A stretch of DNA of 38,484 nt from Plantactinospora alkalitolerans (GTDB taxonomy: Bacteria; Actinomycetota; Actinomycetes; Mycobacteriales; Micromonosporaceae), in contig NZ_JADPUN010000147.1 in the NCBI RefSeq assembly GCF_015690345.1, positions 1-38,484 on the forward strand. Direction: 5' to 3'. Positions 16,657-23,676 of this stretch are shown here, piece after piece. Under the pieces are notes generated by a model. The model made no database searches, was not told the DNA's origin, and saw nothing but the letters and a program-made list of their open reading frames with translations. Made by a program: the position numbers and the translations under genes. Numbering within the stretch: position 1 is the first letter of the stretch; every line of letters begins with the position of its first letter.

Positions 16657-18897
16657 GTGCCAGGCAGCGTGCGCCCGGAGAAGTACCTCCGTTGGCGGGT
16701 CCGGGTCGGTGATCCGGGTGACCGGCGGCACCGACGGTGGCCGCTCGTCCTGCTCGGCTCCGGCCTGACCGAGGTACCGGACGGAGGAACGCGGGCCGGG
16801 CGTCGCCGTCGCCCCGCCGGGCCGTGGCACCAGGTCTTCGTCGGCCGGATGGCCGTCACCGCCCGATCGGTGGACCGGCTGCGACGGCTGCTCGACCATC
16901 CGGTCTCGCTGGCCCGGGTACGCCGGGTCACCGTCGCGGTGGAGGACTGGCGGATTCCCCAGCGCGGCTGGTCCGGGCGGTTGGGTCCGCTGCCCCACCT
17001 GCTCACCTCACGGGTCGGTGCGCCCCACGGTGACCGAGGGCGGATGGTGGTCGAGATCGAGGTCAGATGGTCCGTGCCGCTCCGCTCGATGCTGGTCGCC
17101 ATCCTGCCGCTGCTCACTCCGGTACGCCCGATGCCGACGCCGGGCGGGCCGGAGGTGACCGCCCAGGACGTGTTCCCCGACTGGCTGGGCGCGGGTCCCC
17201 GGCTCGCCGTGACCGCCGGTGAACTGACCACCAGCGACGACATCCGCCCGTACGACATCGTGCTCCGGCCCGACGGCGCCGCGCCGGGTACGGCGGGCGG
17301 AACGGCGGATCCCCCGTACCGGGCGGTGTTCCCCGTCGGCCGGCACGGTGCCGCTTCCCGGGGCGGCGACGGTAGCGGTGGCAGTCGTGGCGGCCGGACG
17401 TCGGTGCTGGTCGACCTCGAACACGCCGTACCCGTCGGTCGTTACGGACCCTTCGGCCCCGCCACGCCCCGGGCGGAGCTGACCTTTTCCTCCGAACCGG
17501 ACGGTCGGGACTGGTGGATCGTCGGCCCGGACGGGGCGGGCCGTGGCGGCCGGCTGGACCGACCGTGGCTGACCGAGGAGATCGGCGCGGCGCTGGACGG
17601 GATCGGGGTGCTCGACTGCCGCGCGGTTCCGGGGCGGTACCCCGAGGCGGAGGCGACGCTGTTGCTGCACCTCGTACTGGCCGGCGTACTGGTGCACGCG
17701 CCGGGCCTGCCGCCGGCCTGTGCGGCGCCGCTGGCCGACGAACTGGTCGAACTGCTCGGCAGGCCGCTCCCCGACCGGCCGGGCGCGTCCTCCGACCGGT
17801 ACGCGGACCTGGAGTGGGAGGCACGGGCGGTACGCCAGCGTCGCGCCGCCATGCGCGGGCACGGCCGGGAGTTCGTACTGCCCCGGCTGGCGGCGGGCGC
17901 CTTCCCGGGGTTCGGGCGGCTGCCCTCGGTCTCCGCGCTGCTGGTCACCCGTCGGTTGGCGTACGTCCTCGACGCGGTCGCGGCGATCGAGGCGCAGAGC
18001 TATCCCGAACTGGAGATCGTGCTCTGTCTGCACGGCGTGGGCCTGCCGGCCGACCTGCGTGCCCGGTTGGCGGGTTGCACCCGGCAGTTGGAGATCGTCG
18101 AGGTGCCGGCCGGGCAGAGCTTCGGCGAGGCGGTCGGCGCGGCCACCGCCCGGGCCCGGGGCAGCCTGGTGACCAAGTTCGACGACGACGACACGTACGG
18201 GCCGGAACACGTCTGGGATCTGGTGCTCGCCCGGCACCACTCCGGCGCGACGCTGGTCGGCAAGCCGGCCGAGTTCGTCTACCTGCAGACCCTGGACACC
18301 ACGGTCCGGCGGGACGCGGGGGCGCCGGAGAGCTTCGCCCCGGTGGTCGCCGGCGGCACGATGCTGATCGGCCGGGGTGACCTGGAACAGGTCGGTGGTT
18401 GGCGGCCGGTGCCCCGGTCGGTAGACAGGGGACTGCTCGACCGGGTCCGGCGGGCCGGCGGGCTGATCTACCGGACCCATCCGCTCGGCTACGTCTACCA
18501 GCGACGGTCGGCCGGACACACCTGGGATCCGGGACTGGAGTACTTCCTGCGGGACGCGGGGGCACAGTGGCCCGGCCTGCCCCGGCACCCTGAGTTCGGC
18601 ACCGGTCCGGCGCCGGCGACCGCGCCGGCCCGGTCCACCGCCGTGTCGGATCGCTCCAGCGCCGTGTCGGATCGCTTCACCGCCGTGTCGGACCGCTCCA
18701 GCGCCGCTCCGGCCGGTCCCGTGCCGTCGAGCCGCGGCCCGGCCGGACCCGTGCTGACCCGCGTCGATCCGGTCCGGCCTCCCCGCGTTGATCCGGCCCG
18801 GCCTCCCCGGGGCGGCGCCCCGGCGTCCACCGGTGCCGGCGACGAAGGGTCACGGCGTCGGGGCGGCGGCACGCTCGGTCACCGTCGACTACTCTGA
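16657..18897 (+). CDS. Large GT2-like glycosyltransferase with novel N-terminal region and repeat tail
   Basis: 746 aa. Residues 1-410 match nothing I recognise; they are Arg/Gly-rich with beta-like stretches. A GT-A-like domain covers about 425-640: SVSALLVTRRLAYVLDAVAA, SYPELEIVLCLHG, then KFDDDDTYGPEHVWDL carrying the metal-binding acidic run, and GGTMLIGRGDLEQVGGW. The last 100 residues are low complexity, with three 7-aa AVSDRSS-type repeats and two RVDPxRPP repeats. The GTG start follows GGAGGG at a 6-bp spacing. Divergence from the other GT2 gene suggests both modify the same surface glycan. The role of the N-terminal region is unknown. Confidence 0.8.
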   Translation: MPGSVRPEKYLRWRVRVGDPGDRRHRRWPLVLLGSGLTEVPDGGTRAGRRRRPAGPWHQVFVGRMAVTARSVDRLRRLLDHPVSLARVRRVTVAVEDWRIPQRGWSGRLGPLPHLLTSRVGAPHGDRGRMVVEIEVRWSVPLRSMLVAILPLLTPVRPMPTPGGPEVTAQDVFPDWLGAGPRLAVTAGELTTSDDIRPYDIVLRPDGAAPGTAGGTADPPYRAVFPVGRHGAASRGGDGSGGSRGGRTSVLVDLEHAVPVGRYGPFGPATPRAELTFSSEPDGRDWWIVGPDGAGRGGRLDRPWLTEEIGAALDGIGVLDCRAVPGRYPEAEATLLLHLVLAGVLVHAPGLPPACAAPLADELVELLGRPLPDRPGASSDRYADLEWEARAVRQRRAAMRGHGREFVLPRLAAGAFPGFGRLPSVSALLVTRRLAYVLDAVAAIEAQSYPELEIVLCLHGVGLPADLRARLAGCTRQLEIVEVPAGQSFGEAVGAATARARGSLVTKFDDDDTYGPEHVWDLVLARHHSGATLVGKPAEFVYLQTLDTTVRRDAGAPESFAPVVAGGTMLIGRGDLEQVGGWRPVPRSVDRGLLDRVRRAGGLIYRTHPLGYVYQRRSAGHTWDPGLEYFLRDAGAQWPGLPRHPEFGTGPAPATAPARSTAVSDRSSAVSDRFTAVSDRSSAAPAGPVPSSRGPAGPVLTRVDPVRPPRVDPARPPRGGAPASTGAGDEGSRRRGGGTLGHRRLL
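18637..18699 (+). repeat. Three 21-bp in-frame tandem repeats at the GT2-like C-terminus
   Basis: Units at 18637-18657, 18658-18678 and 18679-18699 encode (S/T)AVSDR(S/F) heptapeptides. A partial fourth unit follows, and two 24-bp units encoding RVDPVRPP/RVDPARPP lie further downstream. They form a disordered-looking tail. Confidence 0.75.
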
Positions 18898-19056
18898 AGC
18901 TCGGGTGGCCCCCGGCACAGACCGCGTTCCCGCTCGTGACGAGTCTGGTAACCGTTATGTCACAACGTGAACATGGCACGTTTACCCGATGGGCTTAGCC
19001 GATGATCCTCGTCACAGTCATTCCGGGGCCGGCCATTACGCTGCGGGGAGGTGACG

Positions 19057-20370
19057 GTGACCACCGTCGCGCTCAAAGACGTCACGAAGGTGTTCCCGGA
19101 TGGGACTGTGGCAGTCGACAAGGTGAGTCTCGACGTCAACGACGGCGAGTTCATGGTGCTGCTCGGCCCCTCGGGCTGCGGAAAGTCCACGGTGCTCCGG
19201 ATGGTTGCCGGCCTGGAGGACCCCACCAGTGGCGCCGTGCTGCTCGACGGCGAGCTCGCCAACGACCTGCCGCCGCGGGAGCGCGGGATCGCGATGGTGT
19301 TCCAGGATTTCGCGTTGTATCCGCACATGTCTGTTGGGTCCAATATTGCCTTTCCGCTCCGGTTGTCGGGAGTGGAGGAGGGTCCGCGCGGCGAACGGGT
19401 CGCCGACGTGGCCAGCGCGCTGGGCATCGGCGACGTACTCGGACGCAAGCCCAGCCAGCTCTCCGGCGGGCAGCGGCAGCGGGTGGCGATGGGCCGGGCC
19501 ATCGTCCGGCGACCCGGGCTCTTCCTGATGGACGAGCCGCTGTCGAACCTGGACAGCGGACTGCGGGCGGAGCTGCGCGCCGAGATCTCCGGACTGGTCC
19601 GCGAACTCGGCGTGAGCACGGTCTACGTCACCCACGACCAGGCCGAGGCGCTGACCATGGCCGACCGGGTGGCGATCATGCGTAAGGGCGTACTCCAGGA
19701 TGTCGGCACGCCGACCCAGGTCTACGGCCGCCCGGCGACGCTGTACGTCGCCGCGTTCCTGGGCAGCCCCCGGATGAACCTGCTGGAGGCGACGGTCTAC
19801 GTGCACCTGGACCGGTACGTCACGCTCAACCTCGGTGAGCAGGCGCTCTACCTGCCCTGGGACGACATCCGGGCGCGTGCGGTGGCGCACTACCACGGCG
19901 AGCGGATCGTGGTCGGGATGCGCGCGGAGGCGCTGACCCCGGTGGCGCCGGACACCCCGGGCGACGTACTGCAGGGGCGGATCCGCTATCTGGAGCATCA
20001 CGGACACGAGTCACTGGCGTTCCTCGACATCGGTGCGACCGCGATCGTCGTCGACGAACTCGGCGGCCCCGCGACCGAGGAGCGGACCGCTGGCGCGGGC
20101 CGGGGGCTGCGCCGGCTGGGACAGGTGATGCAGCGGCTGACCGGCCGGGCGACCGGTGGCGCGGGGCAACCGGCGGCCGAGGCCCAGAGCGGGCGTACCA
20201 GCGTGCTGAACGATCCGGGCCGGCACCACCGGCGTCCGGCCGAACTGGCGGTACGGCTCGCCCCGTACCCGGCCGTGACGACGGGCCATCCGATGGCGGT
20301 CTCGGTGCGGATGGACGCGGTGCACTTCTTCGACGAGCGCGGGGATCGGATCGACGTCGGATGGCGCTGA
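19057..20370 (+). CDS. Sugar ABC importer ATPase (MsiK/MalK/UgpC type)
   Basis: 437 aa. The ATPase domain has Walker A GPSGCGKST (37-45), Q-loop VFQDFALYPHMSV, signature LSGGQRQRVAMGRA, Walker B LFLMDEPLSNLD and switch region VYVTHDQAEAL. From about residue 235 is the TOBE/regulatory domain, interrupted by a low-complexity insertion near 335-385. The gene stands alone without permease or binding-protein genes. This fits MsiK, which energises several sugar importers in actinomycetes. The GTG at 19057 is chosen because GGGGAGG lies just upstream at good spacing; GTG 19051 is too close to it. Serving importers encoded elsewhere is inferred. Confidence 0.9.
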   Translation: MTTVALKDVTKVFPDGTVAVDKVSLDVNDGEFMVLLGPSGCGKSTVLRMVAGLEDPTSGAVLLDGELANDLPPRERGIAMVFQDFALYPHMSVGSNIAFPLRLSGVEEGPRGERVADVASALGIGDVLGRKPSQLSGGQRQRVAMGRAIVRRPGLFLMDEPLSNLDSGLRAELRAEISGLVRELGVSTVYVTHDQAEALTMADRVAIMRKGVLQDVGTPTQVYGRPATLYVAAFLGSPRMNLLEATVYVHLDRYVTLNLGEQALYLPWDDIRARAVAHYHGERIVVGMRAEALTPVAPDTPGDVLQGRIRYLEHHGHESLAFLDIGATAIVVDELGGPATEERTAGAGRGLRRLGQVMQRLTGRATGGAGQPAAEAQSGRTSVLNDPGRHHRRPAELAVRLAPYPAVTTGHPMAVSVRMDAVHFFDERGDRIDVGWR

Positions 20371-20432
20371 CCGCCGTTGTCGGTCCGGCGGCTCGGCGGC
20401 GCGTTCCGGTGGTGGGCTGAGGCTCGACCGCC

Positions 20433-20462
20433 TTGCCGGAGAAAGTTACCAGCGAGTAGCGT
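20433..20462 (+). promoter_or_regulatory. Promoter of thioesterase gene, probably leaderless transcript
   Basis: TTGCCG at 20433-20438 and TAGCGT at 20457-20462 are 18 bp apart. The -10 box ends six bases before the ATG at 20469 and no ribosome site lies between. This is the geometry of leaderless actinobacterial genes. Confidence 0.55.
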
Positions 20463-20468
20463 ACGGCC

Positions 20469-20933
20469 ATGTCTCCCGACGTGCGGCAGATCGCCGCTGG
20501 CCTGCTCGGCTCGGTACCGTTCGCCCGGACCCTCGGCTTCGAACTCGTCGAGGTGACCCCGGACGAGACCGGCGGGGTACGCGCCGTCGTCCGGCTGCCC
20601 GACTCGCCTCCGACGTACAACCATGTCGGTGGCCCGCACGCCGGTGCGCTGTTCACGCTCGGCGAGACCGCCTCCGGGGCGGTCGTACTCGGCACGTTCG
20701 GGCAGCTCTTCGACCGTGCGGTGCCGCTGGCGGCGCAGGCCGAGATCCGTTACCGGCGACTGGCGATGGGTGCGGTGCGGGCGACCGCCCGGTTGGGGCG
20801 CCCGGCCGGCGAGGTGCTCGCCGAGTTCGAGGCCGGCAGCCGGCCGGAGTTCCCGGTGTCGGTCGAGATCGGCACCGAGGACGGCGAGGTGACCACCGAG
20901 ATGACGGTGCGCTGGACGCTGAAGCGACGGTAG
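20469..20933 (+). CDS. Hotdog-fold thioesterase-like protein (DUF4442/PaaI type)
   Basis: 154 aa, a complete single hotdog domain. The central helix motif YNHVGGPHAGALFTLGETAS matches the DUF4442/PaaI group, where the helix carries the catalytic acidic or polar residue. A C-terminal strand run (SVEIGTEDGEVTTEMTVRW) completes the sheet. It would hydrolyse an acyl-CoA or related thioester in the cytosol; the substrate is unknown. Translation probably starts on a leaderless transcript. It is not in an operon with its neighbours. Confidence 0.85.
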   Translation: MSPDVRQIAAGLLGSVPFARTLGFELVEVTPDETGGVRAVVRLPDSPPTYNHVGGPHAGALFTLGETASGAVVLGTFGQLFDRAVPLAAQAEIRYRRLAMGAVRATARLGRPAGEVLAEFEAGSRPEFPVSVEIGTEDGEVTTEMTVRWTLKRR

Positions 20934-20965
20934 CCGGGGACCCGTCCGGCCACCGTCGTTCCGGC

Positions 20966-21040
20966 GCCTGCCGGACGGGTGCCTGCCGGACGGGTGCCTG
21001 CCGGACGGGTGCCTGCCGGACGGGTGCCTGCCGGACGGGT
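20966..21040. repeat. Five exact 15-bp tandem repeats
   Basis: GCCTGCCGGACGGGT is repeated five times without change in the gap between the thioesterase and multicopper oxidase genes. The array is bracketed by a 14-bp direct repeat (CGTTCCGGCGCCTG at 20957-20970 and 21048-21061). A small hairpin CGCCTG/CAGGCG follows at 21057-21073 and may terminate transcription. No spacer structure is present, so it is not a CRISPR array. Confidence 0.9.
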
Positions 21041-21155
21041 GCCGAGTCGTTCCGGCGCCTGTCCGGCAGGCGACCCCGGGGTCGGGTACGGGTTTCCCTG
21101 AACCGTCCCTGAGTTCCGTCGGCCGGCATGGACGCCGCTCCGATAAGAAGGCAGC

Positions 21156-21165
21156 CTACATGTAG
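21156..21165. promoter_or_regulatory. Palindrome CTACATGTAG before the multicopper oxidase gene
   Basis: A perfect 10-bp palindrome lies 28 bp upstream of the ATG. It resembles the TACA/TGTA half-sites of CopY/BlaI-type repressors, though with no two-base spacer. CGATA/TATCG arms surround it at 21141 and 21176. Copper control is a guess from gene context. Confidence 0.35.
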
Positions 21166-21193
21166 CTGTCGGAGCTATCGGGGAGGTACCGGA

Positions 21194-22729
21194 ATGGCCG
21201 GCGAGGGATCGCGGCGCTGGACGAAAGTGCTGGTCGGAGTGCTGTCCGTGGTGCTGCTGCTGTGCGGGGCAGGTGTCGGGCTGGGCACCTGGGCGTGGAC
21301 CGGCACCGTCGTGGACACCACCGGAAAGGTCGACTTCGTCCGCCCGCTCGCCGTACCGCCACTGGCGGAGTCCAGGATCGACGCCCAGGGGCGCCGGGTC
21401 TTCGACCTACGCGCACAGGCCGGCGAGCGCGACTTCGACCAGGGTGGCCGGACCCGTACCTGGGGCTACAACGGCGAGTACCTGGGCCCGACGCTGCGGG
21501 CGAAGCGCGGCGAAGAGGTGCTGGTGAACGTAATCAACGGGCTCGACCGAGCGACCAGCGTGCACTGGCACGGCATGCACCTGCCGGCGGTGATGGACGG
21601 CGGTCCGCACCAGATGGTCCGGCCCGGCGCCACCTGGTCGCCGCACTGGACCGTCAACCAGCCGGCCGCCACCCTCTGGTACCACCCGCATCCGCACGGC
21701 GAGACCGAACAGCACGTCTACCGGGGACTCGCCGGAATGTTCATCCTGGACGACGAGCCGACGGCGGCGCTGGCGCTACCCCGGCGGTACGGCGTCGACG
21801 ACATCCCGGTGATCGTCCAGGACCGCGGGTTCGAATCCGACGGGCAGTTCGACGACGGCCGGAGCCTGCTCGGCGGGGTCGGCATCCTCGGCGACACGCT
21901 GCTGGTCAACGGCACCGTCGGGCCGTACCTCGACGTCACCACGGAACGGGTCCGGCTGCGCCTGCTCAACGGCTCCAACGCCCGGTCGTACGACTTCGGG
22001 TTCGCCGACGGCCGCGCCTTCGCGCTGATCGGTACGGACGGCGGGCTGCTCGCCAGCCCCCACCAGACCGGCCGGATCCGGCTCTCTCCGGGCGAGCGGG
22101 CCGAGATCGTGGTGACGATGCGGCCGGCGGAGCGGGTCGTGCTGCGCAGCTACCCGCCGGACGAGGGCGTCGACTTCTTCAGCAGCAGGTTCAGTGGTGG
22201 GGACGACTCGTTCGACGTGCTGGAACTGCGGGCCGCCGGAAGTCTCGCACCGGCGCCCGAGGTGCCGGCCCGGCTCGTCCCGATCGACCGGTTGGACCCG
22301 GCGACGGCGGCCGCGGACCGCCGGTTCGACCTGTCCGGTCGCAAGATCAACGGCGCCGCCATGGACCCGGCGCGGATCGACTTCGCGGTCACCCGGGACA
22401 CCACCGAGATCTGGGAGATCAGCAAACAGGACGGTACGCCGCACAGCTTCCACGTCCACGACGTGCAGTTCCAGGTGCTCTCGGTGGACGGTCGGGAACC
22501 GCCACCCGAGCTGCGGGGCTGGAAGGACACCGTGCTGGTGACGATCAGCCGCCCCATCCGGATCATCGCCCGGTTCGCCGACTACGCCGACCCGAACATC
22601 CCGTACATGTTCCACTGCCACCTGCTCTACCACGAGGACCAGGGCATGATGGGCCAGTTCGTGGTGGTCAACCCCGGCCAGTCCCCAGGCCACCCGCCCA
22701 GCCACGAGCAGCACGAGCAGCACGGTTAG
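21194..22729 (+). CDS. Multicopper oxidase, membrane-anchored or secreted
   Basis: 511 aa. An N-terminal hydrophobic segment (VLVGVLSVVLLLCGAGVGLG) is a signal or anchor. All four copper-ligand motifs are present: HWHG (His124, His126), HPHPHG (His164, His166), HSFHVH (His417, His420, His422) and HCHLLYHEDQGM (His474, Cys475, His476, His480, Met485). It should therefore be an active laccase- or cuprous-oxidase-type enzyme outside the membrane. No Met-rich insert like that of CueO is seen. The ATG at 21194 follows GGGGAGG; an upstream in-frame ATG at 21128 lacks one and would spoil the signal. Three CACGGTTAG-type repeats occur at the 3' end, the first containing the stop codon. Confidence 0.92.
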   Translation: MAGEGSRRWTKVLVGVLSVVLLLCGAGVGLGTWAWTGTVVDTTGKVDFVRPLAVPPLAESRIDAQGRRVFDLRAQAGERDFDQGGRTRTWGYNGEYLGPTLRAKRGEEVLVNVINGLDRATSVHWHGMHLPAVMDGGPHQMVRPGATWSPHWTVNQPAATLWYHPHPHGETEQHVYRGLAGMFILDDEPTAALALPRRYGVDDIPVIVQDRGFESDGQFDDGRSLLGGVGILGDTLLVNGTVGPYLDVTTERVRLRLLNGSNARSYDFGFADGRAFALIGTDGGLLASPHQTGRIRLSPGERAEIVVTMRPAERVVLRSYPPDEGVDFFSSRFSGGDDSFDVLELRAAGSLAPAPEVPARLVPIDRLDPATAAADRRFDLSGRKINGAAMDPARIDFAVTRDTTEIWEISKQDGTPHSFHVHDVQFQVLSVDGREPPPELRGWKDTVLVTISRPIRIIARFADYADPNIPYMFHCHLLYHEDQGMMGQFVVVNPGQSPGHPPSHEQHEQHG

Positions 22730-22744
22730 CACGGTTAGCACGGT

Positions 22745-22795
22745 TAAGAAGGGTCCCCTCTTATGCAGAAAGCGATAAGAAGGGGCCCTTCCTTA
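22745..22795 (+). terminator. Imperfect hairpin, second copy of the dispersed element
   Basis: Arms at 22745-22763 and 22776-22795 pair with a few mismatches, 15 bp past the multicopper oxidase stop. Read on the minus strand, its first 22 bases match 27-48 exactly. It probably terminates the oxidase transcript. Confidence 0.6.
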
Positions 22796-22850
22796 CCGGC
22801 CCGGCGTGGCCCTGAAGGCGGGAAGTGGTTGGTGCGGATAGGTTGTATGC

Positions 22851-23618
22851 GTGTTGGGGCTACCCGCGCAGGTGACCGCCTGCCTGTTCGACCTGGACGG
22901 TGTGCTGACCCAGACCGCCCGGGTGCACAACGCGGCCTGGGCGGAGACGTTCGACGACCTCCTCCGGCGACGCGCGGCCCGGACCGGTGAGCCGTTCCGG
23001 GCGTACGACCCGGGGGACGACTACAACCGGTACGTGGACGGCCGCCCCCGCGCCGACGGGGTACGCACGTTCCTCGCCTCGCGGCAGATCGTCCTGCCCG
23101 AGGGGGAGCCCGACGACCCGCCGACCGCCGACACCGTGCACGGGGTGGGCAACCGGAAGAACGTCCTGCTGCTCCAGGTGATCAAGCGGGACGGCGTGCA
23201 GGCGTACCAGGGATCGGTGGACTACCTGCACGCCGCGCAGGCGGCCGGACTGCGCCGGGCGGTCGTCTCGGCCAGCGCCAACGCCGCCGACGTGATCGCG
23301 GCGGCCGGGTTCGAGCCGATGGTCGAGGTTCGGGTGGACGGCGTGGTGGCCCGGGAGCGGGCGCTGCGCGGCAAGCCCCATCCCGACACCTTCCTGGCCG
23401 CCGCCGAGCAACTCGGGGTACGACCCGACCAGGCGGCGGTGTTCGAGGACGCGCTGGCCGGCGTCGCGGCGGGTCGGGCCGGGAAGTTCGGGTTCGTGGT
23501 CGGGGTGGACCGGGTCGGCCAGGCCGACGCGTTGCGCGGACACGGCGCCGACGTGGTGGTCCGGGACCTGTCTGAACTGCTCACCGGGTCCGGTGCCGAG
23601 CCGGTGGAGCAACCGTGA
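22851..23618 (+). CDS. HAD-family beta-phosphoglucomutase-like phosphatase
   Basis: 255 aa. HAD motifs are clear: nucleophile DLDGV (Asp14, Asp16), motif [14 protein letters not shown], Lys in [11 protein letters not shown] and the acidic [12 protein letters not shown]. The cap domain lies between. This subgroup interconverts beta-glucose 1-phosphate and glucose 6-phosphate. The adjacent GH65 phosphorylase gene, 58 bp downstream, would supply beta-glucose 1-phosphate. The GTG start has no ribosome site, but a TAGGTT box ends six bases upstream, so a leaderless transcript is possible. Start confidence is lower than function confidence. Confidence 0.88.
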   Translation: MLGLPAQVTACLFDLDGVLTQTARVHNAAWAETFDDLLRRRAARTGEPFRAYDPGDDYNRYVDGRPRADGVRTFLASRQIVLPEGEPDDPPTADTVHGVGNRKNVLLLQVIKRDGVQAYQGSVDYLHAAQAAGLRRAVVSASANAADVIAAAGFEPMVEVRVDGVVARERALRGKPHPDTFLAAAEQLGVRPDQAAVFEDALAGVAAGRAGKFGFVVGVDRVGQADALRGHGADVVVRDLSELLTGSGAEPVEQP

Positions 23619-23676
23619 GTGCGCGGAGCGGGCCGGGTCCGCGAGCCCCGCGGTCACGAACTGAAGGTGAGAACCG

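Noticed and set aside
20966-21040. CRISPR array
   Set aside because: The 15-bp units are directly contiguous without spacers, and no cas gene is near.
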